Shown: positions 35,932 through 43,493 of the stretch, in pieces
Position numbering within the stretch: the stretch's first letter is position 1
Layout of the letters: the number at the start of each line of letters is the position of its first letter
Source of the DNA: a virus
DNA: 59,089 nucleotides
Direction: 5' to 3' (one strand)
Virus record (IMG/VR): IMGVR_UViG_3300012936_000014
Location: 1-59,089 of that record
Notes under the pieces: model-generated
Databases searched by the model: none
Told to the model about the DNA's origin: nothing
What the model saw: the letters and a program-made list of their open reading frames with translations, nothing else
Made by a program: the position numbers and the translations under genes

Positions 35932-36403
35932 CTGCAAAAGACACCTTCTGAATTTCAAATGGTGTATAAATTGCACTGTTAGCACCATGCTCAGCACATT
36001 CTGCTGATTCGCACCAACAACGATTATCAGTAGCTTCACGTACTAAATTATCTGCAAATCGCCAGGCATGTTCCGCAAATTTTTCTGCACCTACACCATC
36101 AAATTGTCGTATCTCTGCAAGACCTTTTGACTCAAGTAATAACAAATCATCTTTCATAGGATCATCTTTGTCTATACAAAGTTTATGATCAAATGAATCT
36201 TCAAGCCAGGCTTTGAGTGGTTTCAAACCGCCAAAGTCTACTGCCCAGTTTTTATTATCTAAAGTAGAACAACCAAATGTAAATTTAAATTGCAAACTAT
36301 ATCCATGTAGTAGATGACAGTGTGAATGATCTGCGTTAGGTTGACGGAACACCGCTGATAGTCCGATGTTGTGTCCGTATGTTTTTGTACTGTAATAAGC
36401 CAT
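35918..36403 (-). CDS. queD: QueD-like 6-carboxytetrahydropterin synthase
   Basis: 161 aa. The zinc triad is seen as HSHCHLLHGY near residues 26-35 (two His) with a further His upstream. VDFGGLKPL near 74 and DHKLCID near 92 are also family motifs. QueD makes the second intermediate of the 7-deazaguanine pathway (queuosine, archaeosine or phage deaza-DNA). The protein is longer than E. coli QueD, with an internal Cys-rich insert near residue 130. GGAGATA ribosome site and an early promoter. Confidence 0.9.
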   Translation of the reverse strand: MAYYSTKTYGHNIGLSAVFRQPNADHSHCHLLHGYSLQFKFTFGCSTLDNKNWAVDFGGLKPLKAWLEDSFDHKLCIDKDDPMKDDLLLLESKGLAEIRQFDGVGAEKFAEHAWRFADNLVREATDNRCWCESAECAEHGANSAIYTPFEIQKVSFADGKD

Positions 36404-36465
36404 ATTATCTCCTATATAATAATGGCGGCAGAATTAGAAGGGTTGACGCCAAGTCCTATTGTGTT

Positions 36466-36494
36466 ATATTACATGAAATTACTTATCTTGTCAA
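36466..36494 (-). promoter_or_regulatory. Early sigma70-like promoter
   Basis: TTGACA, 17 bp, TAATAT; ~55-nt leader to queD. It overlaps the 3' end of the upstream gene. Confidence 0.75.
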
Positions 36495-37035
36495 GTGAAA
36501 CATTTGGATAATTCCAGGATTCTGGTAAAATCCATTCATCATTATATATTGTAAATTTGTGTGTAGGAAAACATTTGAATACCATTCCTATTTGATGTAT
36601 CCAATATCTTGGATCAACAGCATGTTTATTTTCTGCATCATACCCTTTTGTGCCTTTATAAATGTTATTGACTGTTTTAGTTTTGCTATGTAAATCAAAA
36701 CCAAGCATTTGTATATCATATGACAACGTACATCCTAATAATACTGCATAAGGTCCGCTACCCCACTGAAAAGGTTCATCCCATCTTTGGGTACCATGAT
36801 AAGGTAGATCAGGTACAATTTCTACATCCTGAAATTGTCCAACCCAATCTTTCCTTGTATATATTATTCCCTTGAAATTATTTTCTTGTGCGTCTTTAAC
36901 CATGCGCCTATCAACACACACTAAATAATCTACAGCAAAATCTCTGTGTATGGCATTACATCCTACCACCACATCTCGGCATTGACTTATGTCAACTCCG
37001 ATTCTACTTTCACCGTTACCAATTATCCTTGTCAT
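36469..37035 (-). CDS. Rossmann-like protein, possible glycan-transfer enzyme
   Basis: 188 aa. RIIGNGESRIGVDI and VVGCNAIHRDF at the start followed by YLVCVDRRMV resemble the nucleotide-binding start of DUF115/sialyltransferase-like (GT42-type) proteins. The match is weak and motif-level only. It overlaps the previous gene by 20 bp and precedes queD and the GT-A enzyme. Confidence 0.5.
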   Translation of the reverse strand: MTRIIGNGESRIGVDISQCRDVVVGCNAIHRDFAVDYLVCVDRRMVKDAQENNFKGIIYTRKDWVGQFQDVEIVPDLPYHGTQRWDEPFQWGSGPYAVLLGCTLSYDIQMLGFDLHSKTKTVNNIYKGTKGYDAENKHAVDPRYWIHQIGMVFKCFPTHKFTIYNDEWILPESWNYPNVSLDKISNFM

Positions 37036-37315
37036 TTTTAAACATCTTTTTTGTTTCGCGGATTTCTTTAAGTACTTCTTTGAATGTTAGTTCATTTGCT
37101 TTCTGGTAGGCGAAAATCACTTTAATTTTATCAACACACCACCACCACCAAAATACACTTACTAATAAGAATACGGTAATTATACCACATATTACATCAG
37201 CTTTCCAGTCAGTACCTAATATTTCTGAACTAATTAAAAGGAAAACCGCTACGAACGGTAATGTCCATGCGGCATATTTCCACCATTTTACTTGCCTTTT
37301 TATTTTTTCCCACAT
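37016..37315 (-). CDS. Small membrane protein
   Basis: 99 aa from ATG 37315, chosen for its strong AAGGAGG ribosome site. Two hydrophobic segments (about residues 14-33 and 42-62, with a WWWW run) are followed by a charged cytoplasmic helix. Function unknown. Confidence 0.75.
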   Translation of the reverse strand: MWEKIKRQVKWWKYAAWTLPFVAVFLLISSEILGTDWKADVICGIITVFLLVSVFWWWWCVDKIKVIFAYQKANELTFKEVLKEIRETKKMFKNDKDNW

Positions 37316-37370
37316 ATGTTTGCCTCCTTGCCTTTTAGCAAGAGTATTTACTCTCTGTCTTTTCATTATT

Positions 37371-38483
37371 TTATGATGCTATTTGGCCGAAAGGTTTCCA
37401 TTCACCTGGCGTTCCTTCTCGGACACATATCCAACCAACATAGCCTGTTGGTTTAGGTGAGGTGTTCCAAACAATATCACCAACTCTGTAAGATCCTTCT
37501 GTTGGTGTGTTTGATCCTACTTGCATTTTTTTGCCTTGCATTTTTATAGGACCGGCTGTGGTAATATCAGCATCTTCGCTAAAGTTACTAACATTTATAC
37601 CTAGTTTTCCTTGCACACTTACTTTGTTGTGCATTGTGATTGAGCCACTGTCTTCAATATGTATTCTTGTGGCATTATCTGTGATAATTTTTAATTCACT
37701 AGTTGTCCAAGTACCAAGTTTGAAAGTACCAACATCATTATGATCTACAACAAACTCGTGTTCTAACGATCCTATGCTTAATGCGCCATTTGGATTGTCG
37801 TGACCTATACCAAAACGCATTGTCTCACTATCATAATAAATGAAGTTGTCTAATGTAACATCACCTTCTACTGATAGATTTTGTAGTGTTCCTACTGTTG
37901 TCAAAGAACTTTCAGTAACTTCTTGTCCTAGTGATGTGCTTGAAAGCACAGGTCTATTAGCAATTCTAAAACTTTGATTTTTATGTAGGTCAATGCTGTT
38001 GCTACTAAACAACCTATCGCCTTGCATAGTAAATTGTCTTGTATTACCTTCTCCTGACCAAATTAATCCCTTGTTACTTACACTACCGCCTTCTGCACGG
38101 AATTCTAAATTGCTAGTTGTTTCGTTTCTTATATCAGCAACTACTTCATCTACATGTAATTTTGTAGCATGTACTTCTCCGGCAACAGTCAAATCACCAC
38201 CAACTGAAAGTGCATTAGGTATATTGCTAACATGAGCTGTGTTTACAGTAATACCTTCGTTTGTAACTTGTAGTACAAAATCACTTGCAGTGTCTTTAAT
38301 TCCAGCACTGCTGAATTGTGCTATTCTACCACCTTGTATTTTATTTCCAGATAGACTCCTATCAAGAATGTTGTTTACATCCGGTGCTTTCAAAGGGTTA
38401 TTCGCAATGGCTTCTATTGCTGAAGATACAGCAGTAAATCCATTTCGCATTTCTAATAGTTTTTGATCGATTGGTTTGCTCAT
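37371..38483 (-). CDS. Fibre/virion structural protein
   Basis: 370 aa from ATG 38483, which lies 5 nt after a GATAAATA box; a TTG at 38498 would add five residues and has a closer AAGG. A helical N-terminus precedes Val/Gly/Thr/Ser-rich beta repeats (ALSVGGDLTVAGEVHATKLH, ITMHNKVSVQGKLGI), typical of fibre shafts. It ends in a compact domain with a WNTSPKPTGYVGWICV segment. Late structural gene in an otherwise early region. Confidence 0.75.
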   Translation of the reverse strand: MSKPIDQKLLEMRNGFTAVSSAIEAIANNPLKAPDVNNILDRSLSGNKIQGGRIAQFSSAGIKDTASDFVLQVTNEGITVNTAHVSNIPNALSVGGDLTVAGEVHATKLHVDEVVADIRNETTSNLEFRAEGGSVSNKGLIWSGEGNTRQFTMQGDRLFSSNSIDLHKNQSFRIANRPVLSSTSLGQEVTESSLTTVGTLQNLSVEGDVTLDNFIYYDSETMRFGIGHDNPNGALSIGSLEHEFVVDHNDVGTFKLGTWTTSELKIITDNATRIHIEDSGSITMHNKVSVQGKLGINVSNFSEDADITTAGPIKMQGKKMQVGSNTPTEGSYRVGDIVWNTSPKPTGYVGWICVREGTPGEWKPFGQIAS

Positions 38484-38488
38484 GTAAG

Positions 38489-38496
38489 TATTTATC
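38489..38496 (-). promoter_or_regulatory. Late-type promoter box GATAAATA
   Basis: 5 nt before ATG 38483; it overlaps the stop of the upstream gene. Confidence 0.5.
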
Positions 38497-39787
38497 AAGA
38501 AACCTTGAGTAGGATGGTTTCAGGATTTATTCTTCCATTTAGCTTTGTATCTGTAGTAGGTATCTCTTCGATAAATTTACGTAATTTTACCTTGCCTGCA
38601 TCTTTGAACTGTTTAAGTTGTTCAGGTGGTTTCCTAAGTGTTTTCTGTATACTAAGTTTTTCGTCAAATCCTTGTATAGTTGTGCCTTTTACACTTAGTC
38701 CACTTCCGTCTCTTTGCATACCTTTAGGATCTATATTGCTTGCAACATATTTGCCAATTTTTCTATTTTTTACATTGAATACCCAAAGCTCACTTGCACC
38801 AATTATTTGTGCAGGATCAATACTTGCAAGTTTGTATTTGTCGTCTACTTTTAGATATTTTAATTTTGCTACTAGTTTATCAGCACTATAAACTTTTGGC
38901 TTACGAGGTTTACGTGTTGCTTTTGCACTATCAATAACAAAGTCTAGTGCGGCAATAAGTTCACCTATAGCAATCCTGTAGTTTTTAATATCTGCTTTTT
39001 TAATATGTGCATAACCTTCTTTTAATTGTGCCCATTGATCAGCTTCAAACTCGCTCATTTTTTTTAGTTGTCCTGCTGTTGGCATTCGTTCTAATTCATT
39101 ATAGTCTACTAAAGCATCTACATAAAACGTTTTCAATTTGCGAGCATGGGCTTGAGTTACACCTTTGTCTGCAAAGTGTTTTTTGAAGTCGAACCCTTTC
39201 GGGTCAAATGACTTTGGGTCAACTAACCAACCTTCTAACCAATCTTCAATTGCTTCGCTTTGTATGTATGCTTGGTCACGTATACGCTCTTGTATAGTAG
39301 GTACATATACATCTTTCTTTGCCTTTTCTTCTTTTTGTTTGACTTCTACAACTTTGCTACCAACTTGAATTGCACGTTCAATGCGTTCTTTAAGAAACTT
39401 TGTGGCGGGTTGTGTAGTACCCATTGTGCCTGGAAGACTTTCCCAGTATTCTGCTTCTTTAGGATTGTAGTCTGGCATACCGTCTAACAGTTGCTTTGCA
39501 ACAATAGCGGCAGTTATACTTAATTCATAAGTAGGTGCGGCCTTAGCATGTTTAATTTGTTCTTTTGTATAGCCGTTGTCAGCCATCCATTTGTATGTGT
39601 GTGGATACAAATCTGTTGCTTTATAGTTTTCATAATAAAAAGAACGACTTGCATCACGAAATCTATGATACTTTTGACCATCCCAATCTTGCCAACCGTC
39701 CCAACTAGGTGCTTTAAGTTTATCACCTCGCCTTACTCTTGGCGCTCCTCTGACAACTTTCTTCTTTGTTCGTTTTGGTAATGCCAT
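38495..39787 (-). CDS. Unrecognised 430-aa basic protein
   Basis: Start ATG 39787 is supported by an AGGAGAG ribosome site. Lys/Arg-rich N-terminus (MALPKRTKKKVVRGAPRVRR), long helical middle, and a C-terminal region with short beta strands. No catalytic motif found. The early promoter and basic charge suggest a nucleic-acid-related or host-takeover role, but this is inference. Confidence 0.75.
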   Translation of the reverse strand: MALPKRTKKKVVRGAPRVRRGDKLKAPSWDGWQDWDGQKYHRFRDASRSFYYENYKATDLYPHTYKWMADNGYTKEQIKHAKAAPTYELSITAAIVAKQLLDGMPDYNPKEAEYWESLPGTMGTTQPATKFLKERIERAIQVGSKVVEVKQKEEKAKKDVYVPTIQERIRDQAYIQSEAIEDWLEGWLVDPKSFDPKGFDFKKHFADKGVTQAHARKLKTFYVDALVDYNELERMPTAGQLKKMSEFEADQWAQLKEGYAHIKKADIKNYRIAIGELIAALDFVIDSAKATRKPRKPKVYSADKLVAKLKYLKVDDKYKLASIDPAQIIGASELWVFNVKNRKIGKYVASNIDPKGMQRDGSGLSVKGTTIQGFDEKLSIQKTLRKPPEQLKQFKDAGKVKLRKFIEEIPTTDTKLNGRINPETILLKVS

Positions 39788-39811
39788 TGTACTCTCCTGA
39801 TTGTTTATAGC

Positions 39812-39840
39812 AGTATATAGCAAAGGTTGTATTGTGTCAA
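39812..39840 (-). promoter_or_regulatory. Early sigma70-like promoter
   Basis: TTGACA, 17 bp, TATACT; short leader with AGGAGAG to ATG 39787. Confidence 0.75.
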
Positions 39841-39850
39841 GAAAAAATGA

Positions 39851-39937
39851 CTAGATAATGCCTATCCAGTGTGTGCAATCATCGCATGGATCGTCAACGT
39901 GGGTTGCTTGCCACATCAATATTTCCTCTCTAGTCAT
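39851..39937 (-). CDS. 28-aa CxxC micro-protein
   Basis: MTREEILMWQATHVDDPCDD followed by CTHWIGII. It overlaps the upstream stop as TAATG; an internal ATG with AGAGGA upstream would give 21 residues. The CxxC motif and coupling suggest a real micro-protein; no family known. Confidence 0.45.
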   Translation of the reverse strand: MTREEILMWQATHVDDPCDDCTHWIGII

Positions 39938-40125
39938 TAGTGAAGGTCAGGATCTCTACCAAGACCTTTTACTGTATAAATTCGTTCTTCTTGAATTTCG
40001 TATGTCTCGGTAGGATTTTGCTCTTTGAGAAAGCCAACTACAGTTTTTGCATGTTCTTCGTCTGGTAGATTGCTTTCAATAACGTTATTGCGAGAATCCA
40101 CAATATGATATTTAAATGTAGCCAT
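39937..40125 (-). CDS. 62-aa protein, unknown function
   Basis: Compact alpha/beta-looking protein (MATFKYHIVDSRNNVIESNL). No Shine-Dalgarno; ATTAAATA ends 4 nt before ATG 40125, another possible leaderless start. Function unknown. Confidence 0.6.
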   Translation of the reverse strand: MATFKYHIVDSRNNVIESNLPDEEHAKTVVGFLKEQNPTETYEIQEERIYTVKGLGRDPDLH

Positions 40126-40171
40126 CAGTTATTTAATAGACTAAACATTACAATAAACTATGCTGATAATA

Positions 40172-40447
40172 CTAACCTTCTTTTTCGAGGTCCCAATACA
40201 CTTTATTAGGTGGTGACGCAGGGCTATGCTTACGAACATTAGAAAAAACCTTCCAAGTTGCAAACACCATTGTGATCAAAAGTATATGACCAATAATGCT
40301 ATATCCTATAAACAACAATTCAGCTGTATATATTCCAAACGCAACACACCAGAAAGATGCTAGTATAATACTAATCATAAATTTATATTCTGGTGGCGAT
40401 TCTCTTAATCCATTTTTATTAGGATTTAAAATATCAAATAGTATCAT
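40172..40447 (-). CDS. Two-segment membrane protein (paralogue A)
   Basis: 91 aa with two transmembrane helices (about residues 24-45 and 48-68). The core LASFWCVAFGIY followed by G-x-S-x3-H aligns without gaps to the protein at 43493-43852 over ~45 residues, so the two are diverged copies. GGAGAT ribosome site. Role unknown. Confidence 0.75.
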   Translation of the reverse strand: MILFDILNPNKNGLRESPPEYKFMISIILASFWCVAFGIYTAELLFIGYSIIGHILLITMVFATWKVFSNVRKHSPASPPNKVYWDLEKEG

Positions 40448-40525
40448 TTAGAAATCTCCTTCAATACCATTAATGGTGTAAGTTTTTCCTTTGAACCCAC
40501 TATCCATTTTTTCTTTGTCAGACAT
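40448..40525 (-). CDS. Possible 25-aa ORF
   Basis: MSDKEKMDSGFKGKTYTING in the ~105-bp gap after the ligase gene. A GAAGGA lies directly against the ATG, which is poor spacing. It might be a real micro-protein or just the tail of a longer frame overlapping the ligase end. Confidence 0.3.
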   Translation of the reverse strand: MSDKEKMDSGFKGKTYTINGIEGDF

Positions 40526-40553
40526 TCCTTCGCCATCAATTCTTTGTTTGTGA

Positions 40554-41876
40554 TTAAATTTTTTCTCCTGCTTCAAATCCTCGGAAGGTTTTGAATCTTG
40601 GGAACCTGAGACTATACGTTTCAGAATCTTGAGACTTCGTTCTAGCATCTGCTCTTATCTCAACTAGCTGACCAACGAGACTATCACGTTCAGTCCAGTA
40701 CTCATCACGTTGAGCATCAGTGAAGCCGCTCCCACAGTTAAGGCGATAATTGTATCCATCGTCTTCTCCTTCTACAATAATGGCACCTAATCTTCCTTCA
40801 TTACGGCCTGTGCCTTCTTCAACCGCAACAACACTTAATGTAATCTCAATAAACGGTTTTGCCTTTAACCAACTATGCGTTCTTTTGCACTCATAAGGTG
40901 CATCTACATCTTTGATCATTACACCTTCGTAACCACCGTCTACAGCCGCTTTATTAAGCTCTATAAAGCGTTCTTGACCTTCAGCAGTACTTAGATCTAC
41001 ATCTTCCCATTCAAGTGCTTGTACGTGCTGTAAAACGCTTTCATTCTGTTCTACCCAAGCCTTAACTGCCTGACTTCTAAATGACTGTGGTTTGTCCCAA
41101 ATACCTTTTTGGAAGTCTGCTAGTGGACACATATCAAACAAGTGTAAGACTGCGTCATCTGACTGCTTGCCATCCTTACGATGCACCTGCTTCATAAGGT
41201 CTTGGAAGTTAGCACTCATTACTTCGCCATCTAATACAAGATCATATGGCGCAGGCTTTTGTGCAATCACTTCTTCAATCTCTGCAATAATGTGGCCAAA
41301 GTTATGAAACTGCTTACCGTTACGTGAAAACATTTCTACTTTGTCGCCACGGATGATTGTAATAACACGAACACCATCAAGTTTAATTTCAATCTGTTTC
41401 TTACCTACCATTTTCTTTTCATGGTTAGCACTATCATGTGCAAGTGGACAAGTAAACACAGGAATAGCATATTGCGGAAACTTTTTAGCAATCTTATTCA
41501 CTGTCTTTTCTGATACACCACAACGTAGATCTTTAATTAAAATACGTCTGTAAAACATATTCCATTGTTCTGTAGTTGCCACACTCATTGCAAGTTCAAT
41601 TGCATCACGTGCCGCATGTCCTGTAAGCTCTCTATTTATAAGCTGATTTGCTAGTGTTTTAAAATTATCCCAGGATAGTCCTTGTCCTGTCAGTACATCT
41701 GTACGTTCTGGTACTTGCTTTACACCAAATGTTACAAGCGGATCCAGTGCCATCTTGACACCTTCAAAAAATTCATCTAAGCCCTCAGTCATAGCTTCTT
41801 CTATCACTGCTTCTTTTGCAAGTCTAGAATTATCTGCCTCTAGTTTTTCAATTATTGTTTGTGGTTGTGTTCTCAT
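40554..41876 (-). CDS. ATP-dependent DNA ligase (T4 gp30-like)
   Basis: 440 aa. Nucleotidyltransferase motif I is EIKLDGVR near residue 160, with the Lys that takes AMP. LVLDGEVM near 218, GYEGVMIKD near 318 and SWLKAKPFIEI near 340 are motifs III, IV and V. The C-terminal OB domain follows. An N-terminal helical domain of ~135 residues is present as in T4 ligase. It seals nicks in replication and repair. It has its own early promoter just below the tRNA-Cys gene. Confidence 0.94.
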   Translation of the reverse strand: MRTQPQTIIEKLEADNSRLAKEAVIEEAMTEGLDEFFEGVKMALDPLVTFGVKQVPERTDVLTGQGLSWDNFKTLANQLINRELTGHAARDAIELAMSVATTEQWNMFYRRILIKDLRCGVSEKTVNKIAKKFPQYAIPVFTCPLAHDSANHEKKMVGKKQIEIKLDGVRVITIIRGDKVEMFSRNGKQFHNFGHIIAEIEEVIAQKPAPYDLVLDGEVMSANFQDLMKQVHRKDGKQSDDAVLHLFDMCPLADFQKGIWDKPQSFRSQAVKAWVEQNESVLQHVQALEWEDVDLSTAEGQERFIELNKAAVDGGYEGVMIKDVDAPYECKRTHSWLKAKPFIEITLSVVAVEEGTGRNEGRLGAIIVEGEDDGYNYRLNCGSGFTDAQRDEYWTERDSLVGQLVEIRADARTKSQDSETYSLRFPRFKTFRGFEAGEKI

Positions 41877-41907
41877 AGTTGCCTCTCTTCATTGCCTAAT
41901 TTTATAC

Positions 41908-41935
41908 ATTATAACACAATATACTTATATGTCAA
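41908..41935 (-). promoter_or_regulatory. Early sigma70-like promoter
   Basis: TTGACA, 16 bp, TATAAT. It lies 8 nt beyond the tRNA-Cys 3' end, so the ligase does not depend on read-through from the tRNA unit. Confidence 0.8.
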
Positions 41936-41942
41936 CCGAAAT

Positions 41943-42016
41943 TGGACACCTAGGAGGGAATCGAACCCCCATACACGGAGTTGCAGTCCGTTGCATAGCC
42001 ATTCTGCCACTAGGTG
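41943..42016 (-). tRNA. tRNA-Cys(GCA)
   Basis: 74 nt cloverleaf with 7-bp acceptor CACCTAG/CTAGGTG, anticodon loop containing GCA, T-loop TTCGATT, U73 as expected for Cys, and an encoded CCA. It is separated by one base from tRNA-Trp and is the second gene of the attenuator-controlled unit. Confidence 0.95.
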
Positions 42017-42017
42017 T

Positions 42018-42091
42018 TGGCATCGGTGCAGGGAGTCGAACCCCGGCTTTCAGTTTTGGAGACTGACGTGCTACCGTAACACTTCACCGAC
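42018..42091 (-). tRNA. tRNA-Trp(CCA)
   Basis: 74 nt, acceptor GTCGGTG/CACCGAT with one G-U, anticodon CCA, discriminator G73 and encoded CCA. Its 5' end follows immediately after the T-run of the leader terminator. Confidence 0.95.
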
Positions 42092-42126
42092 AAAAAAAGC
42101 CCCTAACAAATTAATGCTAGGGGCTT
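42092..42126 (-). terminator. Intrinsic terminator (attenuator) before tRNA-Trp
   Basis: 11-bp stem AAGCCCCTAGC/GTTAGGGGCTT with one G-U pair, an 8-nt AT loop, and a run of T from 42098 to 42092. It ends at the first base of tRNA-Trp, so the tRNAs can only be made if it fails to form. Confidence 0.85.
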
Positions 42127-42168
42127 GTTGACGTCTTTTTAAAATTCACGTCAAGACATACCCCTAAC
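42116..42168 (-). promoter_or_regulatory. Antiterminator RNA structure (alternative to terminator)
   Basis: GTTAGGGG at 42168-42161 is identical to the 3' arm of the terminator (42107-42100). It can therefore pair with the CCCCTA(GC) arm at 42123-42116, which would prevent the terminator. A 7-bp hairpin TTGACGT/ACGTCAA at 42154-42128 sits between and would stack inside the antiterminator. The leader-peptide stop codon lies within GTTAGGGG. Confidence 0.7.
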
Positions 42169-42211
42169 TCGGAGGCCAACAAGTAATGTTTGTTGTGTTA
42201 GTCTTGATCAT
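42164..42211 (-). CDS. 15-aa Cys-Trp leader peptide
   Basis: MIKTNTTNITCWPPS, with ribosome site AAGGA 8 nt before ATG 42211. Adjacent TGT and TGG codons (42181-42176) stand four codons before the stop, and the next genes are tRNA-Trp and tRNA-Cys. This is the layout of a ribosome-sensing attenuator such as trpL, but directed at tRNA genes. The peptide itself probably has no other function. Confidence 0.75.
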   Translation of the reverse strand: MIKTNTTNITCWPPS

Positions 42212-42240
42212 GTAAATATTCCTTCTTTGTTTATAATACT

Positions 42241-42269
42241 AATATAGTACATCTATTTATGAAAGTCAA
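42241..42269 (-). promoter_or_regulatory. Early promoter of the leader/tRNA unit
   Basis: TTGACT, 17 bp, TATATT. The spacer also contains CATAAATA (42261-42254), so the unit might be read by late polymerase as well. Confidence 0.8.
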
Positions 42270-42287
42270 CCTTTTTTGGCAAAAAAT

Positions 42288-42388
42288 TGGCTCTGGGGGA
42301 AGGACTCGAACCTCCACGCTAAATATATTGCAGTACATTTGGCACACGAGAAACAATCGTGCGTGTCTACCATTTCCACCACCCCAGA
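42288..42388 (-). tRNA. Atypical class II tRNA with GUU anticodon
   Basis: 101 nt. Acceptor TCTGGGG/CCCCAGA, G73 and encoded CCA, T-arm GGAGG/CCTTC with TTCGAGT loop, and a Leu/Ser-like D-arm with GGTAGACAC. The anticodon stem CACGA/TCGTG has loop TTGTTTC, so positions 34-36 read GUU (Asn codons). A 29-nt variable region folds into a long arm (AAATGTA/TATATTT). Normal tRNA-Asn is class I, and U37 is very rare. It starts 5 nt after the stop of the synthetase-like gene. It may be a defective gene or a specialised tRNA. Confidence 0.8.
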
Positions 42389-42392
42389 TCGG

Positions 42393-43238
42393 TTATGCCG
42401 CTATCTTTTTACTTTGTTCTAAAAGATCTAAAGCGGCAATCATTCTTGTCATTCCTATTCCGCCGCCAACTCTTTCAAAGAAGTCGAACTCTAAAAACTT
42501 TTCAAGTTCTGCTTCAACTCTATCTTTGCCAAATAGTTCGTATAATAGATTACTGTAAGCACCATTAGTAATAGTATGAAATGTGTTTCTCATTTGATCT
42601 ACATCAGTTGAACGCTCTGCAGATCCTATTGTTTCCATTCCACCTAGTATCACATCTATTTTCTTACTGCTATCGCCATCGTCATTTCTGCTCATATTCC
42701 AAAAAGGTGATGTCATTTCAGGAAAGTCTGTGATCATTGCAGTATCAAATTGTTCATACATTTTAGTTTCATGCTCTGCTTCTAGTTCGTCACTTGCACT
42801 CAATTCAAAATGTGTTTGCCATTGTCTGTAAGTTTTTTCTGTAGGTTTTGTAAAACCTAGGTATTCAACTAATTCATACTCCATCTTTTTAAGATCGTTT
42901 ATGTCACCTGGCATTTCAAATTCAAACATTGGAAATATTATATCGTGTCTGCCTGGTATAGCATTAGGCTCTTGTCTGTAAGATGTGCTGACACAAAAAA
43001 AGCCCTTTGCATCGGGCTGTGAAAGTAATTCATGTTCTAACCACATTTGGCCTGTTTGCGGCAACGGCCACACTTGGCCTGCGTAATTGTATGTTGCTAC
43101 ATTGAATGGGTCTTCACATGCGGCAAGTATACTTAATCTATTTTGTGTATGTACTTCTTGGAAACCTTTGTCCAAAAAAAATGACCTTAAAAGGCCAACT
43201 GTTTTAGTAAATTTACTTGGGTTTATGAGTTGTGTCAT
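42393..43238 (-). CDS. Class II aminoacyl-tRNA synthetase-like core (Asp/Asn type)
   Basis: 281 aa. Motif 2-like STSYRQEPN near residue 85, then RHDIIFPMFEFEMPG, match the class IIb active site. GSAERSTDV near 208 corresponds to the Asp/Asn-type amino-acid-binding region, and VGGGIGMTRMIAA near 260 is motif 3. The N-terminal OB anticodon-binding domain of AspRS, AsnRS and LysRS is missing, so it resembles AsnA, EpmA or other stand-alone cores. It could charge the adjoining tRNA, modify a protein, or make asparagine. AAGGAAAA ribosome site. Confidence 0.82.
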   Translation of the reverse strand: MTQLINPSKFTKTVGLLRSFFLDKGFQEVHTQNRLSILAACEDPFNVATYNYAGQVWPLPQTGQMWLEHELLSQPDAKGFFCVSTSYRQEPNAIPGRHDIIFPMFEFEMPGDINDLKKMEYELVEYLGFTKPTEKTYRQWQTHFELSASDELEAEHETKMYEQFDTAMITDFPEMTSPFWNMSRNDDGDSSKKIDVILGGMETIGSAERSTDVDQMRNTFHTITNGAYSNLLYELFGKDRVEAELEKFLEFDFFERVGGGIGMTRMIAALDLLEQSKKIAA

Positions 43239-43266
43239 TTCTTTTTCCTTTTCTGAATTTCAACCT

Positions 43267-43296
43267 AAAAAAAATTTGCTCAAAAAAAATTTGAGC
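43267..43296 (-). terminator. Hairpin terminator upstream of synthetase-like gene
   Basis: 7-bp stem GCTCAAA/TTTGAGC followed by AAATTTTTTTT on the minus strand. Weak stem but strong T-run; it lies between the zinc-ribbon gene and the synthetase-like gene. Confidence 0.6.
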
Positions 43297-43312
43297 TTAT
43301 TCTTAAATCAGT

Positions 43313-43477
43313 TTATTTATCATTTTCCTTGTCCGCCCTGCCTTTTTCTCCACAGTGCGGACAATGGAAGGTAAATCTTTCTATGCACATCCGGTCCTCC
43401 ATAGTTGCGTATGTAAACCAGTTGCTACACTTTTTGCATGTTAGGTGCCATATGATTTCTTTTACGGCTTTGAACAT
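43313..43477 (-). CDS. 54-aa zinc-ribbon protein
   Basis: Two CxxC pairs (LTCKKCSNWF and FHCPHCGEKG) separated by 21 residues form a typical zinc ribbon. GATAAATA lies 8 nt before ATG 43477. Probably binds nucleic acid or protein; function unknown. Confidence 0.7.
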   Translation of the reverse strand: MFKAVKEIIWHLTCKKCSNWFTYATMEDRMCIERFTFHCPHCGEKGRADKENDK

Positions 43478-43485
43478 CTTGTGAG

Positions 43486-43493
43486 TATTTATC
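43486..43493 (-). promoter_or_regulatory. Late-type promoter box GATAAATA
   Basis: Precedes the zinc-ribbon gene with only 8 nt between box and ATG. Confidence 0.5.

Noticed and set aside
35932-36039. Longer start for the glycosyltransferase gene
   Set aside because: It would overlap queD by over 120 bp and lacks a ribosome site; ATG 35931 has both better context and a short overlap.
36443-36464. Plus-strand TTGACG, 16 bp, TATATT
   Set aside because: Promoter-like but faces into minus-strand genes; no plus-strand gene follows within reach.
42254-42261. Late box CATAAATA inside the leader promoter spacer
   Set aside because: Could allow late transcription of the tRNA unit, but AT-rich spacers produce such matches often; not called as a separate promoter.
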